Below are positions 24,701-32,741 of a stretch of 44,740 nt of DNA, piece after piece. Numbering within the stretch: position 1 is the stretch's first letter; every line of letters begins with the position of its first letter. The notes under the pieces are model-generated. The model worked only from the letters and a program-made list of their open reading frames with translations. It was not told where the DNA came from and ran no database searches. The translations under genes were made by a program, and so were the position numbers. Source of the stretch: Oscillospiraceae bacterium (GTDB lineage: Bacteria; Bacillota; Clostridia; Saccharofermentanales; Saccharofermentanaceae); contig CADCLV010000012.1 in assembly GCA_902802325.1 (NCBI GenBank), forward strand, positions 1 to 44,740, in the 5' to 3' direction.

Positions 24701-26116
24701 CTATTCTTTTTCCAGTTCCGCAAGTATCGCGCCTCTGATCTCTCCCAGTAAATAGAGAGAGCCGATCACGTATACCGGCGAATGCATGCGCTTTGCCCGG
24801 TCGATGGCAATCTTCGCCGCCAGTTCCGGATCTTCTGTCGCATCCAGTTTTTCTTTAGCATTATACATACACGATTCCGAATTGTAAAACGCTTTCGACG
24901 CACGCAATGCCTGCTCCCAGGCCGCCTTTAATTCCCCGGCCGGCATAGCCCGTTTCTGGTTCGGCGTCACCAGCGTGATCCTCTCGATCGGAAGGCACCA
25001 GTTCTCGATCAGGATCGACAGCATTCCGCTGACATCCTTATCGGCCATAACGCCCATGATCACTTCGCAGGGCGGCATTCTCTTCAAAGACGGAAGTTCC
25101 CGGGTAAATTCCACAAAAGAAGTGATTCCCTGCGGGTTATGTGCTCCATCCAAAATAACCGGCGGATCTTCCGACACGGCTTCCAGACGGCCTTTCCACA
25201 TGGTATGCGCAAGACCTTCTTTTCTTGCTTCTGCCGTAACAAAGTTTTTCATCGCAGTAAGTGCCAGCGCCGCATTTTCCAGCTGATAGCCGCCATGCAT
25301 GCGGATATGATACGTCTGTCCTTCGAAAAGGAAATCCTGTCCATGCAGATCCTGATCGATACGTTTTGCGGAAGACGGGAAAACCCATGTCAGGGGCGCA
25401 TGCTTTTCTTCAGCGATCTGCAAAAGCACTTTCCCTGCCTCATCGGCTTCTTCATCCGATACGGCGGACTGATGGGTATCTAACGCAAAAACCGGGCAGC
25501 CGTCCTTGATGATGCCGCCTTTTTCAGAAGCGATCTTTCCGAGGGTATCTCCCAGCCGGTCCATATGGTCATAGCCCAGAGCCGTGATCAGGGACGCTTC
25601 CGGTTTTCGGATCACATTGGTGGAATCCAGCCGGCCGCCAAGCCCTGTCTCCAGGACGACCACGTCGCAGTGCTTTTCGGCAAAATACAGGAAGGCCACG
25701 GCGGTGACCAGTTCAAATTCTGTCGGGTGTTCTTCCCCCTCTTGCAGGAGTTCTTTGACTTTTTCTTCAACCAGGGCGCTTAATCTGGAAAGGCTCTCCT
25801 GATCGATCTCGCCCTCAGCGTCGTTCTTCTCCCATAAAAGAAGGCCTTCCCGTCCTTCAATGATACGGATCCGTTCCGAAAAACGTTCCAGAAACGGAGA
25901 TGTATAAAGGCCGACCCTCTGCCCGTCCCATGCCAGCATGGAGGCACAGTAGGCACTGACCGATCCTTTGCCGTTGGTACCGGCTATGTGAAATGCACGG
26001 AAGTGTTTTTCAGGATGAGAAAGCTTGTCTAAAAGCGCATTCATACGGGAAAGCCCAAGCTTGATCCCGAACTTGTTTGCCGTCTGTAAAAAGGCCGGAG
26101 CCGAATTATCGATCAT
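24701..26116 (-). CDS. folC: Folylpolyglutamate synthase / dihydrofolate synthase
   Basis: The 471-residue Mur-ligase-family enzyme adds glutamate to folates, and often to dihydropteroate. It shows the P-loop GTNGKGSVSAY (46-56), the SPFLERFSERI substrate loop, ETGLGGRLDSTN, the ALGYDHMDRLG histidine/aspartate segment and ILDGAHNPQG near the C-terminus. All are hallmarks of FolC. The length is slightly above the usual 420-440. The start lies six bases after the GtrA gene, with GAGG inside that gene's end, so the two are probably cotranscribed. Whether it has both activities cannot be told from sequence alone. Confidence 0.95.
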   Translation of the reverse strand: MIDNSAPAFLQTANKFGIKLGLSRMNALLDKLSHPEKHFRAFHIAGTNGKGSVSAYCASMLAWDGQRVGLYTSPFLERFSERIRIIEGREGLLLWEKNDAEGEIDQESLSRLSALVEEKVKELLQEGEEHPTEFELVTAVAFLYFAEKHCDVVVLETGLGGRLDSTNVIRKPEASLITALGYDHMDRLGDTLGKIASEKGGIIKDGCPVFALDTHQSAVSDEEADEAGKVLLQIAEEKHAPLTWVFPSSAKRIDQDLHGQDFLFEGQTYHIRMHGGYQLENAALALTAMKNFVTAEARKEGLAHTMWKGRLEAVSEDPPVILDGAHNPQGITSFVEFTRELPSLKRMPPCEVIMGVMADKDVSGMLSILIENWCLPIERITLVTPNQKRAMPAGELKAAWEQALRASKAFYNSESCMYNAKEKLDATEDPELAAKIAIDRAKRMHSPVYVIGSLYLLGEIRGAILAELEKE

Positions 26117-26122
26117 GAAAGA

Positions 26123-26710
26123 TCACGCCTCTTTCTTTTCCACTGTTTCTTCAGATCCGGCGGAAGCTTCCTTCTCGTCAGGCTTTTCTTTTTTAAAGAT
26201 GAAAAGTTTACTGAAGATATAGTTGGCGACTACGACAAATACCGCGATGAAAAGTTTCACCAGGTATTTGTTGGTCACGTCAAAGCCCAGGAAGGAAAGG
26301 AACAGATCATCCTTCGGCATATTCAGTGCATTTTCCATCACCATAATGCTCAGAGAGAAAAGGCCCAGTTCAAATGCAAAGAATGTAAACAGGCGGGCCA
26401 CAACGAAGCTGATGAACTCTTTAAGCACATTGCCCCTGGTGTGGAACACAAACAGTTTATTTGTCACATAAGCAAATACGATCGCTACGACCCAGGCGAT
26501 GACATTGATAAACAGGTCAAAAAGATCGAAGTCCCATTTAAATACTTTTACCGGCCATTCGGCATCAATGAGCTTATCTAAAAGTGCGAAGGTAACAAGG
26601 TTTACCAAAGTGGTCAGAACGCCGAAAACAAAGTACCAGAACAGTTCCTGGAACTTCTTGTTCTTCATCAGTTTCTTCAGACCGGAAACTTCTTCTTTAT
26701 TCTCGCTCAT
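26123..26710 (-). CDS. GtrA-family membrane protein
   Basis: The 195-residue protein has four membrane segments (about residues 22-45, 55-90, 100-128 and 135-165) and the GtrA-family pattern, opening with ELFWYFVFGVLTTLVNLVTF and including WVVAIVFAYVTNKLFVF. GtrA proteins are thought to move lipid-linked sugars across the membrane or to accompany glycosyltransferases in surface modification. An acidic, Lys/Glu-rich tail (about 170-195) is unusual for the family. The ATG directly follows the TAA of the cohesin-like gene, with AGGAG inside that gene, so coupling is likely. The neighbouring surface proteins fit a role in the envelope. Confidence 0.88.
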   Translation of the reverse strand: MSENKEEVSGLKKLMKNKKFQELFWYFVFGVLTTLVNLVTFALLDKLIDAEWPVKVFKWDFDLFDLFINVIAWVVAIVFAYVTNKLFVFHTRGNVLKEFISFVVARLFTFFAFELGLFSLSIMVMENALNMPKDDLFLSFLGFDVTNKYLVKLFIAVFVVVANYIFSKLFIFKKEKPDEKEASAGSEETVEKKEA

Positions 26711-28192
26711 TTAGACTCTCCTTGGCTTTGCCTTTCTGCGGAAGGCATTTTTCTTTCTATAGACCAGAATGCCGATGATCAGCGCTTCAGCCACCGCTAT
26801 ACTAGCACAAACGATAAACAAATACAAAAAGAGGCTGCTTCTTGAATTGGACGCCCGGTACGGATACACATCCCCGGATGGATCCACCACATAGAAACGG
26901 GCTGATCCGTCTTCCGACTGCAGATAGGCAATTCGTGTGTCGTGGTCGCCGGAAATATACCCGTCGATCTCACTTGTGCCGTATGTGATCTTCGCCGAGG
27001 AAAAACCGTCCGGCACCAGTACGCCCACCGGTTTTTCCACTACGGTCAGGATCAAAGAAGACCGAAGCACCATCTTACCCGGTTCATACCGGCGCATGGT
27101 GTCCGTTTCCTGATTGTAGATATATAATGCCGGCTCCGATCCTTCTGTTCTGGCAAACAGAAGAACGCTCAGGATACCGTCTTTCCGGAAGCATGGAACT
27201 TCATTTCCATCCACGATACAGGTGGACTGATAGAAGTTCGCCGGGATCACCAGTGAATTCGGAAGCGGAACGAAATCATAATTGATCCCGTCCTTATCCG
27301 CAAACTGCACGTCTTCTATGATCAAGGAATCGCTCCGGTAGATCTCGATGGTGTAGACCTGCACCGCCTGCCCGTCTTCAGCCTGAACCGTGACCTTGGC
27401 GGTATTACTTCCGATGACCAGATTGGATTCACCTTCTATACTCACGGACGAATTCAGGTTATAGGGAACGGCGTTGATCGAAACGTCGGTAATATTCTTG
27501 GAAACGGTGGTGCGGTAATGGAAAATGCCCGGGTCGAATTCCGGCTCCAGTTTCAAAGATCCCATGCCCAGCGAAGAAAGGGTGGCATCTGAAGAAACCA
27601 TGGCCTGTACAATAAAAGAACCTCCGGTGCCGGCGCCGGCAACAACACTCTCCAGCACACTGTCGCGAAGACCGGAAATACTTCCGAGCCAGGCTTTGAT
27701 CTCACCTCTGGCGCCGGGAAGGACTTTAAAGCGGAGTGTGGCGACCACCACTTCGCTATCGCTGGAAAATGCAGTCTCACGTGCGCTGGATCTTGCAGCA
27801 GGATCATCATTGTCACCGGTCGAATTCTGAAGGATCGCCTCTTCCAAAACACTGTTTATCGCAGAAAACTTCACCGCATTTCCGCTTTCGCCCATTTCAT
27901 ATGTCAGTTCAAAATCCGGAATATCTCTTCCGATCTGCATATCGGAAAACTCAAGTGCCGCCGCATCATAGCCGACCTCGATGGGGCCGAAACGGGTAAT
28001 GGACGGAAATGAACTGAAGGATACATCGAGGGTCACGTATTCGCCCTCTCTTGCCGATGCCTCACGGAATGCAAGATTTACCGTAACTCCTCCGGCCGCG
28101 CGCAAGGAAGCATGCGGAACCAAAGAAAGAAGCATGGTAAAAAGCAGAGAAAGACAGGCTATCCCCAGGAATATATTTGAACGTGTTTTCAT
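26711..28192 (-). CDS. Cohesin-like / cadherin-like surface protein with C-terminal membrane anchor
   Basis: The 493-residue protein has a signal peptide (about 1-33) and a cohesin-type beta domain (about 35-196: VNLAFREASAREGEYVTLDV, with GPIEVGYDAAALEFSD). A cadherin-like beta-sandwich (about 203-286: LSSLGMGSLKLEPEFDPG through YTIEIYR), a further region of unknown fold (to about 440) and a single membrane helix (about 452-476) with a basic cytoplasmic tail follow. Cohesin domains classically bind dockerins; none is seen in this window. Related domains also occur in non-cellulosomal surface proteins, so the partner is open. It has its own promoter and is followed directly by the GtrA gene. 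Confidence 0.8.
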   Translation of the reverse strand: MKTRSNIFLGIACLSLLFTMLLSLVPHASLRAAGGVTVNLAFREASAREGEYVTLDVSFSSFPSITRFGPIEVGYDAAALEFSDMQIGRDIPDFELTYEMGESGNAVKFSAINSVLEEAILQNSTGDNDDPAARSSARETAFSSDSEVVVATLRFKVLPGARGEIKAWLGSISGLRDSVLESVVAGAGTGGSFIVQAMVSSDATLSSLGMGSLKLEPEFDPGIFHYRTTVSKNITDVSINAVPYNLNSSVSIEGESNLVIGSNTAKVTVQAEDGQAVQVYTIEIYRSDSLIIEDVQFADKDGINYDFVPLPNSLVIPANFYQSTCIVDGNEVPCFRKDGILSVLLFARTEGSEPALYIYNQETDTMRRYEPGKMVLRSSLILTVVEKPVGVLVPDGFSSAKITYGTSEIDGYISGDHDTRIAYLQSEDGSARFYVVDPSGDVYPYRASNSRSSLFLYLFIVCASIAVAEALIIGILVYRKKNAFRRKAKPRRV

Positions 28193-28238
28193 ATTTTACA
28201 CAGCACCTAACGTCTGGACTATACTATTATCTGCCTGC

Positions 28239-28268
28239 ATTATATAGGATAACCCCGTCTCTTGGCAA
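28239..28268 (-). promoter_or_regulatory. Internal promoter of the cohesin-like gene
   Basis: On the minus strand TTGCCA (28268-28263) and a perfect TATAAT (28244-28239) are 18 bases apart, in the 81-base gap after the glucosaminidase gene. It could start transcripts for the cohesin-gtrA-folC-TPR-thrC genes independently of the upstream genes. Confidence 0.65.
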
Positions 28269-28273
28269 ACATT

Positions 28274-30823
28274 TTACGGGGCTTTTCCGTATTCTTCCGG
28301 CATGGATTCATAAACCGGGATCACAAAGACAAAAGAGCTGTCCAGCATGTCCTGGGAAGCATATGCCGTGTAGTAGCGGACAGACTCATTGGAGGCCATC
28401 GAAATGTTCTGGGCATACTGGTGTTCATAAAGGCCGTCTTTATTGTCGATCAGGTCAAATTTCTGGAAGTACAGCGTATCCTGTCCGATCTCGATATAGC
28501 TCTTGGCGATCCACATCGCGCCGCCGCAGATGGCCTTTTCCGGGCTGTCCCAGGGAAGCAGGAGCGCCTCCTCATCCTTCGTGATCTTCTTCTCCTCCGG
28601 TTTGGAACCGTATTTCGCATACTTGGCGCCATTGATCAGGGCACCGTCTTTCACCGACGGATCCGGGGTGGATCCGATGTTGTAGAAATTGAAATATCCT
28701 TCATATCCCGGAAGCGTACCATGAGCCAGCTTTGACTCGCCGTCTCTTCCCATTTCCTGGATGATACGGCTCGTAAGGAAATAAGGAGATACATTCGCTT
28801 TCTTTCCGGCTTCCAAAAGGATCTCGTTGTAGTTCGGATCATCTGAATCCAGGAAAGAATTCTTCGTCACGGCAGATATGCCCTCCAACGTGTGGACACG
28901 TTCATCGAAAGAGAGTTTTTCGAACTGAAATACACCTGTCGGTGTCAGGAAATTTCTCGGATCCATGAAATAAGCGACCACTTCCCGTCTTGCCGCTTTC
29001 CAGGATTTCCCGTCATAGACCGGACTTCCCGGCTTGACCCAGTCTGGGTTATAGGTGGAGCTGGCAAGGCTTCTGCTTCCCTTATCTTCGTTATTCAGTA
29101 CCTCAGTAAAATCCATATTGGTCCGGAATGCCTCGAATTGGTATTTCGGGTGAAGACTGTGAAGAAGCCACAATCCGTCAGCATACGATTCCGGGAACTG
29201 CGACAGTGTATTTTTCCGGAAGCCTTCGCTGTCCTGTCCCTTTAAAAGATACAGCCGGTAGGTCCGTGTCGCGCCGTCAGCCGAGGTGACAGTCACTTCC
29301 AGGTTGTTTTCCCCGTCCTGGACCTCCACTTTTTCACCGTCAAAATTCGGAACCATCGCCCCGCTGTTTGAGATCTGCACCTTCGCGCTATATCCCTCGA
29401 TGGAAGTAAAGCGGATGCCCACCTCGGACAAACTGTCACCAACGATTCCGTAGTCAAAGGTCTTCATGTCAAATTCCGGATAGATGGCAATATCTTTTCC
29501 ATCCTGTCCTGTAAATGCAAGCTCCGTCAGATAGCCGTTCAGCGGAAGGAACGTCAGACTGGCTTTCGTAAACTCCACATCTTTTCCATCTTCGTTCCGG
29601 CAGGTCACCGGCATATCTTTTTCCTCGTCCGTGACAGACGCAGAAGGACGGGGCGTCGGTACCGGACCGACATCACTTAACACTGCCATGTAGCCTGTCT
29701 CTTCTGAAAGCGCCACTTCTTTACTCTGCACCAGCGTATAGTCGATCTCAGCCACTGAGGGAGCAGAATTCCCGCTTCTTCTGATCCGCACGAAAAACGC
29801 ATTGGGGGCAGTCTCCGAACCTTCATCCGGCATCAGTACCTCGTCGTCCTGACGAAGTGCCCGAAGCACCTCATAGTCGACGTTAAGAAGATCGTTCATG
29901 CCGATCAGGTTGCCGTAACGGTCATATATCGAAGCGGAAACATCTGATGACGCTTCCAGAAGATTGACGTAAGCATTTCGTTCTTTGGCATCCAGTGTGT
30001 ACCAGGATTCCTGCGTACCTGCCTCGATCCGGGAAGGTACTACGCTGTCATTTTCCAGTTCCGTAAATGCGGGGATCATGACTCTTCCTCCGGTCAGTAC
30101 CTGTCCCCGGCCATCCGAGGTGCGAAGCAGTATCACGATGTCGTGTTCGCCCGGGATCTCTCCAAAGGTATCCCATTCCATAGTGAACTTCACCTGTCCG
30201 GATACCGAAGGCACGTGGATCTCACCCGGACGAAGGGAGCGGTCCACAAAGAAATCCGCCCGCATCTCTTTTCCGTCCACACTCATGGTCCCATCGATCC
30301 GACGGATACCGAAAGCATACCCTTCCTCGTTCTGAAGCGGGCTTAAGATCTGCACTCCCCCGCAGGATGTTCCTTTTTTGTCGGAAAAGCCGGAAAGCGG
30401 CGCGTAGGCCGGGTCCACATCACTTAATATCTTTTCCACTGCATACCGGCGGGAACCGTTTTCCAGAAGCGGATCGATCTTTTCTGTGGAAAAAGCATCG
30501 TTATATGCCACGCAAGCCAGATCCGCTGCGAAATCCGCATCGGATTTTTCCGACAGAAGATAGTCATGGGATGTAAACTGGTTTTCTACAAAATCACTGA
30601 CACTGAAATGTCCCATCTGCACTTCTCTTTCCCAAAAAGGAAGTGCGGATTCGGTGTTTGTCAGAACGGCGGTACGATACATGGCATCTTTGGCATCTGC
30701 CGACAGTGCTTTTTCCTTATCCAGACTGATCAGCGCACTGCTGATCACACCTAAAAAGATAAGGCCCACGACTCCCGTGATAATAGCCAGTGCGATATAG
30801 AGTTTTCGGAATCGGTCTCCCAT
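28274..30823 (-). CDS. Glucosaminidase-type cell-wall hydrolase with cadherin-like domain
   Basis: The 849-residue protein has an N-terminal membrane helix (about 9-33), a segment resembling DUF4214 (about 55-90, FWEREVQMGHFSVSDFVENQ), beta-rich regions, a cadherin-like beta-sandwich (about 428-528) and a C-terminal endo-beta-N-acetylglucosaminidase-like domain (about 550-849). That domain shows the HPKYQFEAFRT start and the catalytic E690 in RIIQEMGRDGESKLA followed by YFNFYNIG. It would cut peptidoglycan glycan strands outside the cell while tethered to the membrane. AAGGAG stands before the ATG, which begins eight bases after the yfbR stop. The cadherin-like fold is shared with the next gene's product, hinting at a common envelope site. 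Confidence 0.85.
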   Translation of the reverse strand: MGDRFRKLYIALAIITGVVGLIFLGVISSALISLDKEKALSADAKDAMYRTAVLTNTESALPFWEREVQMGHFSVSDFVENQFTSHDYLLSEKSDADFAADLACVAYNDAFSTEKIDPLLENGSRRYAVEKILSDVDPAYAPLSGFSDKKGTSCGGVQILSPLQNEEGYAFGIRRIDGTMSVDGKEMRADFFVDRSLRPGEIHVPSVSGQVKFTMEWDTFGEIPGEHDIVILLRTSDGRGQVLTGGRVMIPAFTELENDSVVPSRIEAGTQESWYTLDAKERNAYVNLLEASSDVSASIYDRYGNLIGMNDLLNVDYEVLRALRQDDEVLMPDEGSETAPNAFFVRIRRSGNSAPSVAEIDYTLVQSKEVALSEETGYMAVLSDVGPVPTPRPSASVTDEEKDMPVTCRNEDGKDVEFTKASLTFLPLNGYLTELAFTGQDGKDIAIYPEFDMKTFDYGIVGDSLSEVGIRFTSIEGYSAKVQISNSGAMVPNFDGEKVEVQDGENNLEVTVTSADGATRTYRLYLLKGQDSEGFRKNTLSQFPESYADGLWLLHSLHPKYQFEAFRTNMDFTEVLNNEDKGSRSLASSTYNPDWVKPGSPVYDGKSWKAARREVVAYFMDPRNFLTPTGVFQFEKLSFDERVHTLEGISAVTKNSFLDSDDPNYNEILLEAGKKANVSPYFLTSRIIQEMGRDGESKLAHGTLPGYEGYFNFYNIGSTPDPSVKDGALINGAKYAKYGSKPEEKKITKDEEALLLPWDSPEKAICGGAMWIAKSYIEIGQDTLYFQKFDLIDNKDGLYEHQYAQNISMASNESVRYYTAYASQDMLDSSFVFVIPVYESMPEEYGKAP

Positions 30824-30831
30824 GCGGCTCC

Positions 30832-31443
30832 TTATTTACTGATCTCGTCCAATGTCATGCCATAGGGCGGCACAAAATGTGCCAGGTAATACTCCGCCTC
30901 TTCGCAGTTCAGCTGATGGATCGATTCCTCGATACTTTCTTTGGCAGAGCGGAACTCATCGTTATATGCCTTTTCTTCCATCAGGCACTTGATAAAAGCA
31001 GAAAGGCGGTCCGCTGCCTTCACCAGACGGTGTACTTCTTTTCTTTTTTCATCGCTCAGATCCGGAAGCAGCATATCACTGTAATCCACCTTGAGTTCGT
31101 CCGGGAGCAAAGCCAGAAGATTTTCCGCAGCCTGGGCTTCCACCTCTTTATACGCAGTCTTCAGTTCTTTGTTCTTGTACTTGATCGGCGTCGGCATATC
31201 GCCGGTGATGATCTCGGAAACATCGTGATACAATGCTTCTCCCATAGTCAGAAACGGATCGACGGGATCAAGCTTTAAGATCCGGTTATGGATCAAAGCA
31301 AGAGAATGGGCAATCACGGCCACATCAAAGCTGTGTTCTTTCAGGTTCTCCGTGCGGGTATTTCGCATCAGTCCCCATCGCTGGATATACTGCATCCGGT
31401 CCAGCATGGCATAGAAATTGTATTGTTCTTCCTTGTTCTCCAT
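30832..31443 (-). CDS. yfbR: 5'-deoxynucleotidase, YfbR family (HD domain)
   Basis: The 203-residue HD-domain phosphatase matches YfbR, which removes phosphate from deoxyribonucleoside 5'-monophosphates. The signature residues are present: R23 in QRWGLMRNTR, H37 in NLKEHSFDVA, the metal pair H73-D74 in LYHDVSEIITGDMPTP, and the later aspartate in VKAADRLSAF. The length is near the E. coli protein (199). It stands 20 bases after dgt and 8 bases before the glucosaminidase gene, with AAGGAAAAAG before the ATG. The pairing with dgt suggests joint breakdown of deoxynucleotides, although that is inference. Confidence 0.93.
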   Translation of the reverse strand: MENKEEQYNFYAMLDRMQYIQRWGLMRNTRTENLKEHSFDVAVIAHSLALIHNRILKLDPVDPFLTMGEALYHDVSEIITGDMPTPIKYKNKELKTAYKEVEAQAAENLLALLPDELKVDYSDMLLPDLSDEKRKEVHRLVKAADRLSAFIKCLMEEKAYNDEFRSAKESIEESIHQLNCEEAEYYLAHFVPPYGMTLDEISK

Positions 31444-31463
31444 TTTTCTTTTTCCTTTTCTTA

Positions 31464-32693
31464 TCAGATCCAGTAGATCTTTTCATAGCAGGCCGTCGCA
31501 TAGGAATCGGTCATGCCGGAAATATAATCCACTACGATCTGTACGTCATTGGCACCCTTGATGGGGTAATCGCGGGTATATTTGGCAATATCCCGGAATA
31601 CCGTATTATTGGAGCGTGCCGCTTTTTCCTTGTCCTGCATAGCGCCCATCAGGCCTTCGAAAAGACCTTCCAGGGCATTCTTAATGGTATTTTCGTAGCG
31701 TCTGATCTTTTCGGAACGGTAGATCTGCGCCACATTCTCTTCCAAAAGCTCCTTCATAGCCTGACCGGCCTCATCAGAAAGCCGGATCTCATCCTTATCC
31801 AGGCTGTTATGGATCAGGTTGCGGACCAGTGTATTGATGATCTGGGAGTTGGTGCTTCCCAGCGTAGAGGTTATGGCACGGGGAATATCCTCCATTTCCA
31901 TAATGCCGGCCATGCAGGCATCCTCAATATCTCTTCCGATATAGGCGATCTTATCGGAGATCCGGACCACACATCCTTCCAGTGTACTGGGTTTTGAAGA
32001 TAAGGCCTGCTTCGGATCCAGAATCAGTTCCGTCGGTTTCTCCCTGAAAGGCGAAATAATGTATTCACTATAGGTCTCACCACAGTGGGAAACGATACCG
32101 TCGCGAACCTCAAAACTCAGGTTGATCCCCTCCGGTTTTCCGTTAGATCTTTCAGCCAGAAGATCCACGACCCGAAGGCTCTGGAATTCATGCCGGAAAA
32201 TCATGTCGGGATCATATTTCTTCGCACAGTTTTCCAGAACTTTCTCTCCGGTATGACCGAAGGGAGCATGTCCCAGATCGTGCCCCAGTGCAATGGCTTC
32301 CACCAGATCCAGATTGAGATTCAGTGCTCTGGCAATAGTGGTAGCGATATATTTCACATAGATCACGTGTTCCAGTCGGGAGCAGATGTGGTCATTTTTC
32401 GCATTAAAGAAGACCTGTGTCTTATGGCGGAGACGGCGGAATGCCTGAGAGTAGATGATACGTCCGGTATCCCGTTCAAACGGAGAGCGCACCGGGCAGG
32501 GTTCTTCTTCCCTCATCCTTCCGCGGCTGTTCTTTGTCTTGAAAGCATAAGGCGACAAATATTTTTCCCGTTCATCACGAAGGATCGTCAGCAGTTCTTT
32601 ATCCCGAGGATTCTCGAATGCCGGGGTCTTCTCCGAAATATGCGAAAATGCAGCGGGAAATTCTTCAAACAGCGATGGTTCCTGATGGTCCAT
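31464..32693 (-). CDS. dgt: Deoxyguanosinetriphosphate triphosphohydrolase-like protein
   Basis: The 409-residue HD-domain enzyme belongs to the dGTPase family, which splits dNTPs into nucleoside and triphosphate. It has the YSQAFRRLRHKTQVF signature, H109 in SRLEHVIYVKYIATTIARAL, H138-D139 in LGHDLGHAPFGHTGE, and the distal metal aspartate in DKIAYIGRDIEDA. The usual RTRLTHTLEV stretch reads CSRLEHVIYV here, a modest deviation. The strong AAAGGAGG stands before the ATG. An extended -10 element lies in the 48-base gap from pcrA, so it may have its own promoter as well as read-through. Confidence 0.93.
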   Translation of the reverse strand: MDHQEPSLFEEFPAAFSHISEKTPAFENPRDKELLTILRDEREKYLSPYAFKTKNSRGRMREEEPCPVRSPFERDTGRIIYSQAFRRLRHKTQVFFNAKNDHICSRLEHVIYVKYIATTIARALNLNLDLVEAIALGHDLGHAPFGHTGEKVLENCAKKYDPDMIFRHEFQSLRVVDLLAERSNGKPEGINLSFEVRDGIVSHCGETYSEYIISPFREKPTELILDPKQALSSKPSTLEGCVVRISDKIAYIGRDIEDACMAGIMEMEDIPRAITSTLGSTNSQIINTLVRNLIHNSLDKDEIRLSDEAGQAMKELLEENVAQIYRSEKIRRYENTIKNALEGLFEGLMGAMQDKEKAARSNNTVFRDIAKYTRDYPIKGANDVQIVVDYISGMTDSYATACYEKIYWI

Positions 32694-32723
32694 GGTCGTC
32701 GCCTCCTTTCACTAGCATCTTTT

Positions 32724-32732
32724 AGTATAGCA
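32724..32732 (-). promoter_or_regulatory. Extended -10 element upstream of dgt
   Basis: On the minus strand TGCTATACT stands 31 bases before the dgt ATG. No good -35 box is seen at the right distance. Confidence 0.4.
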
Positions 32733-32741
32733 CGATTCTCC

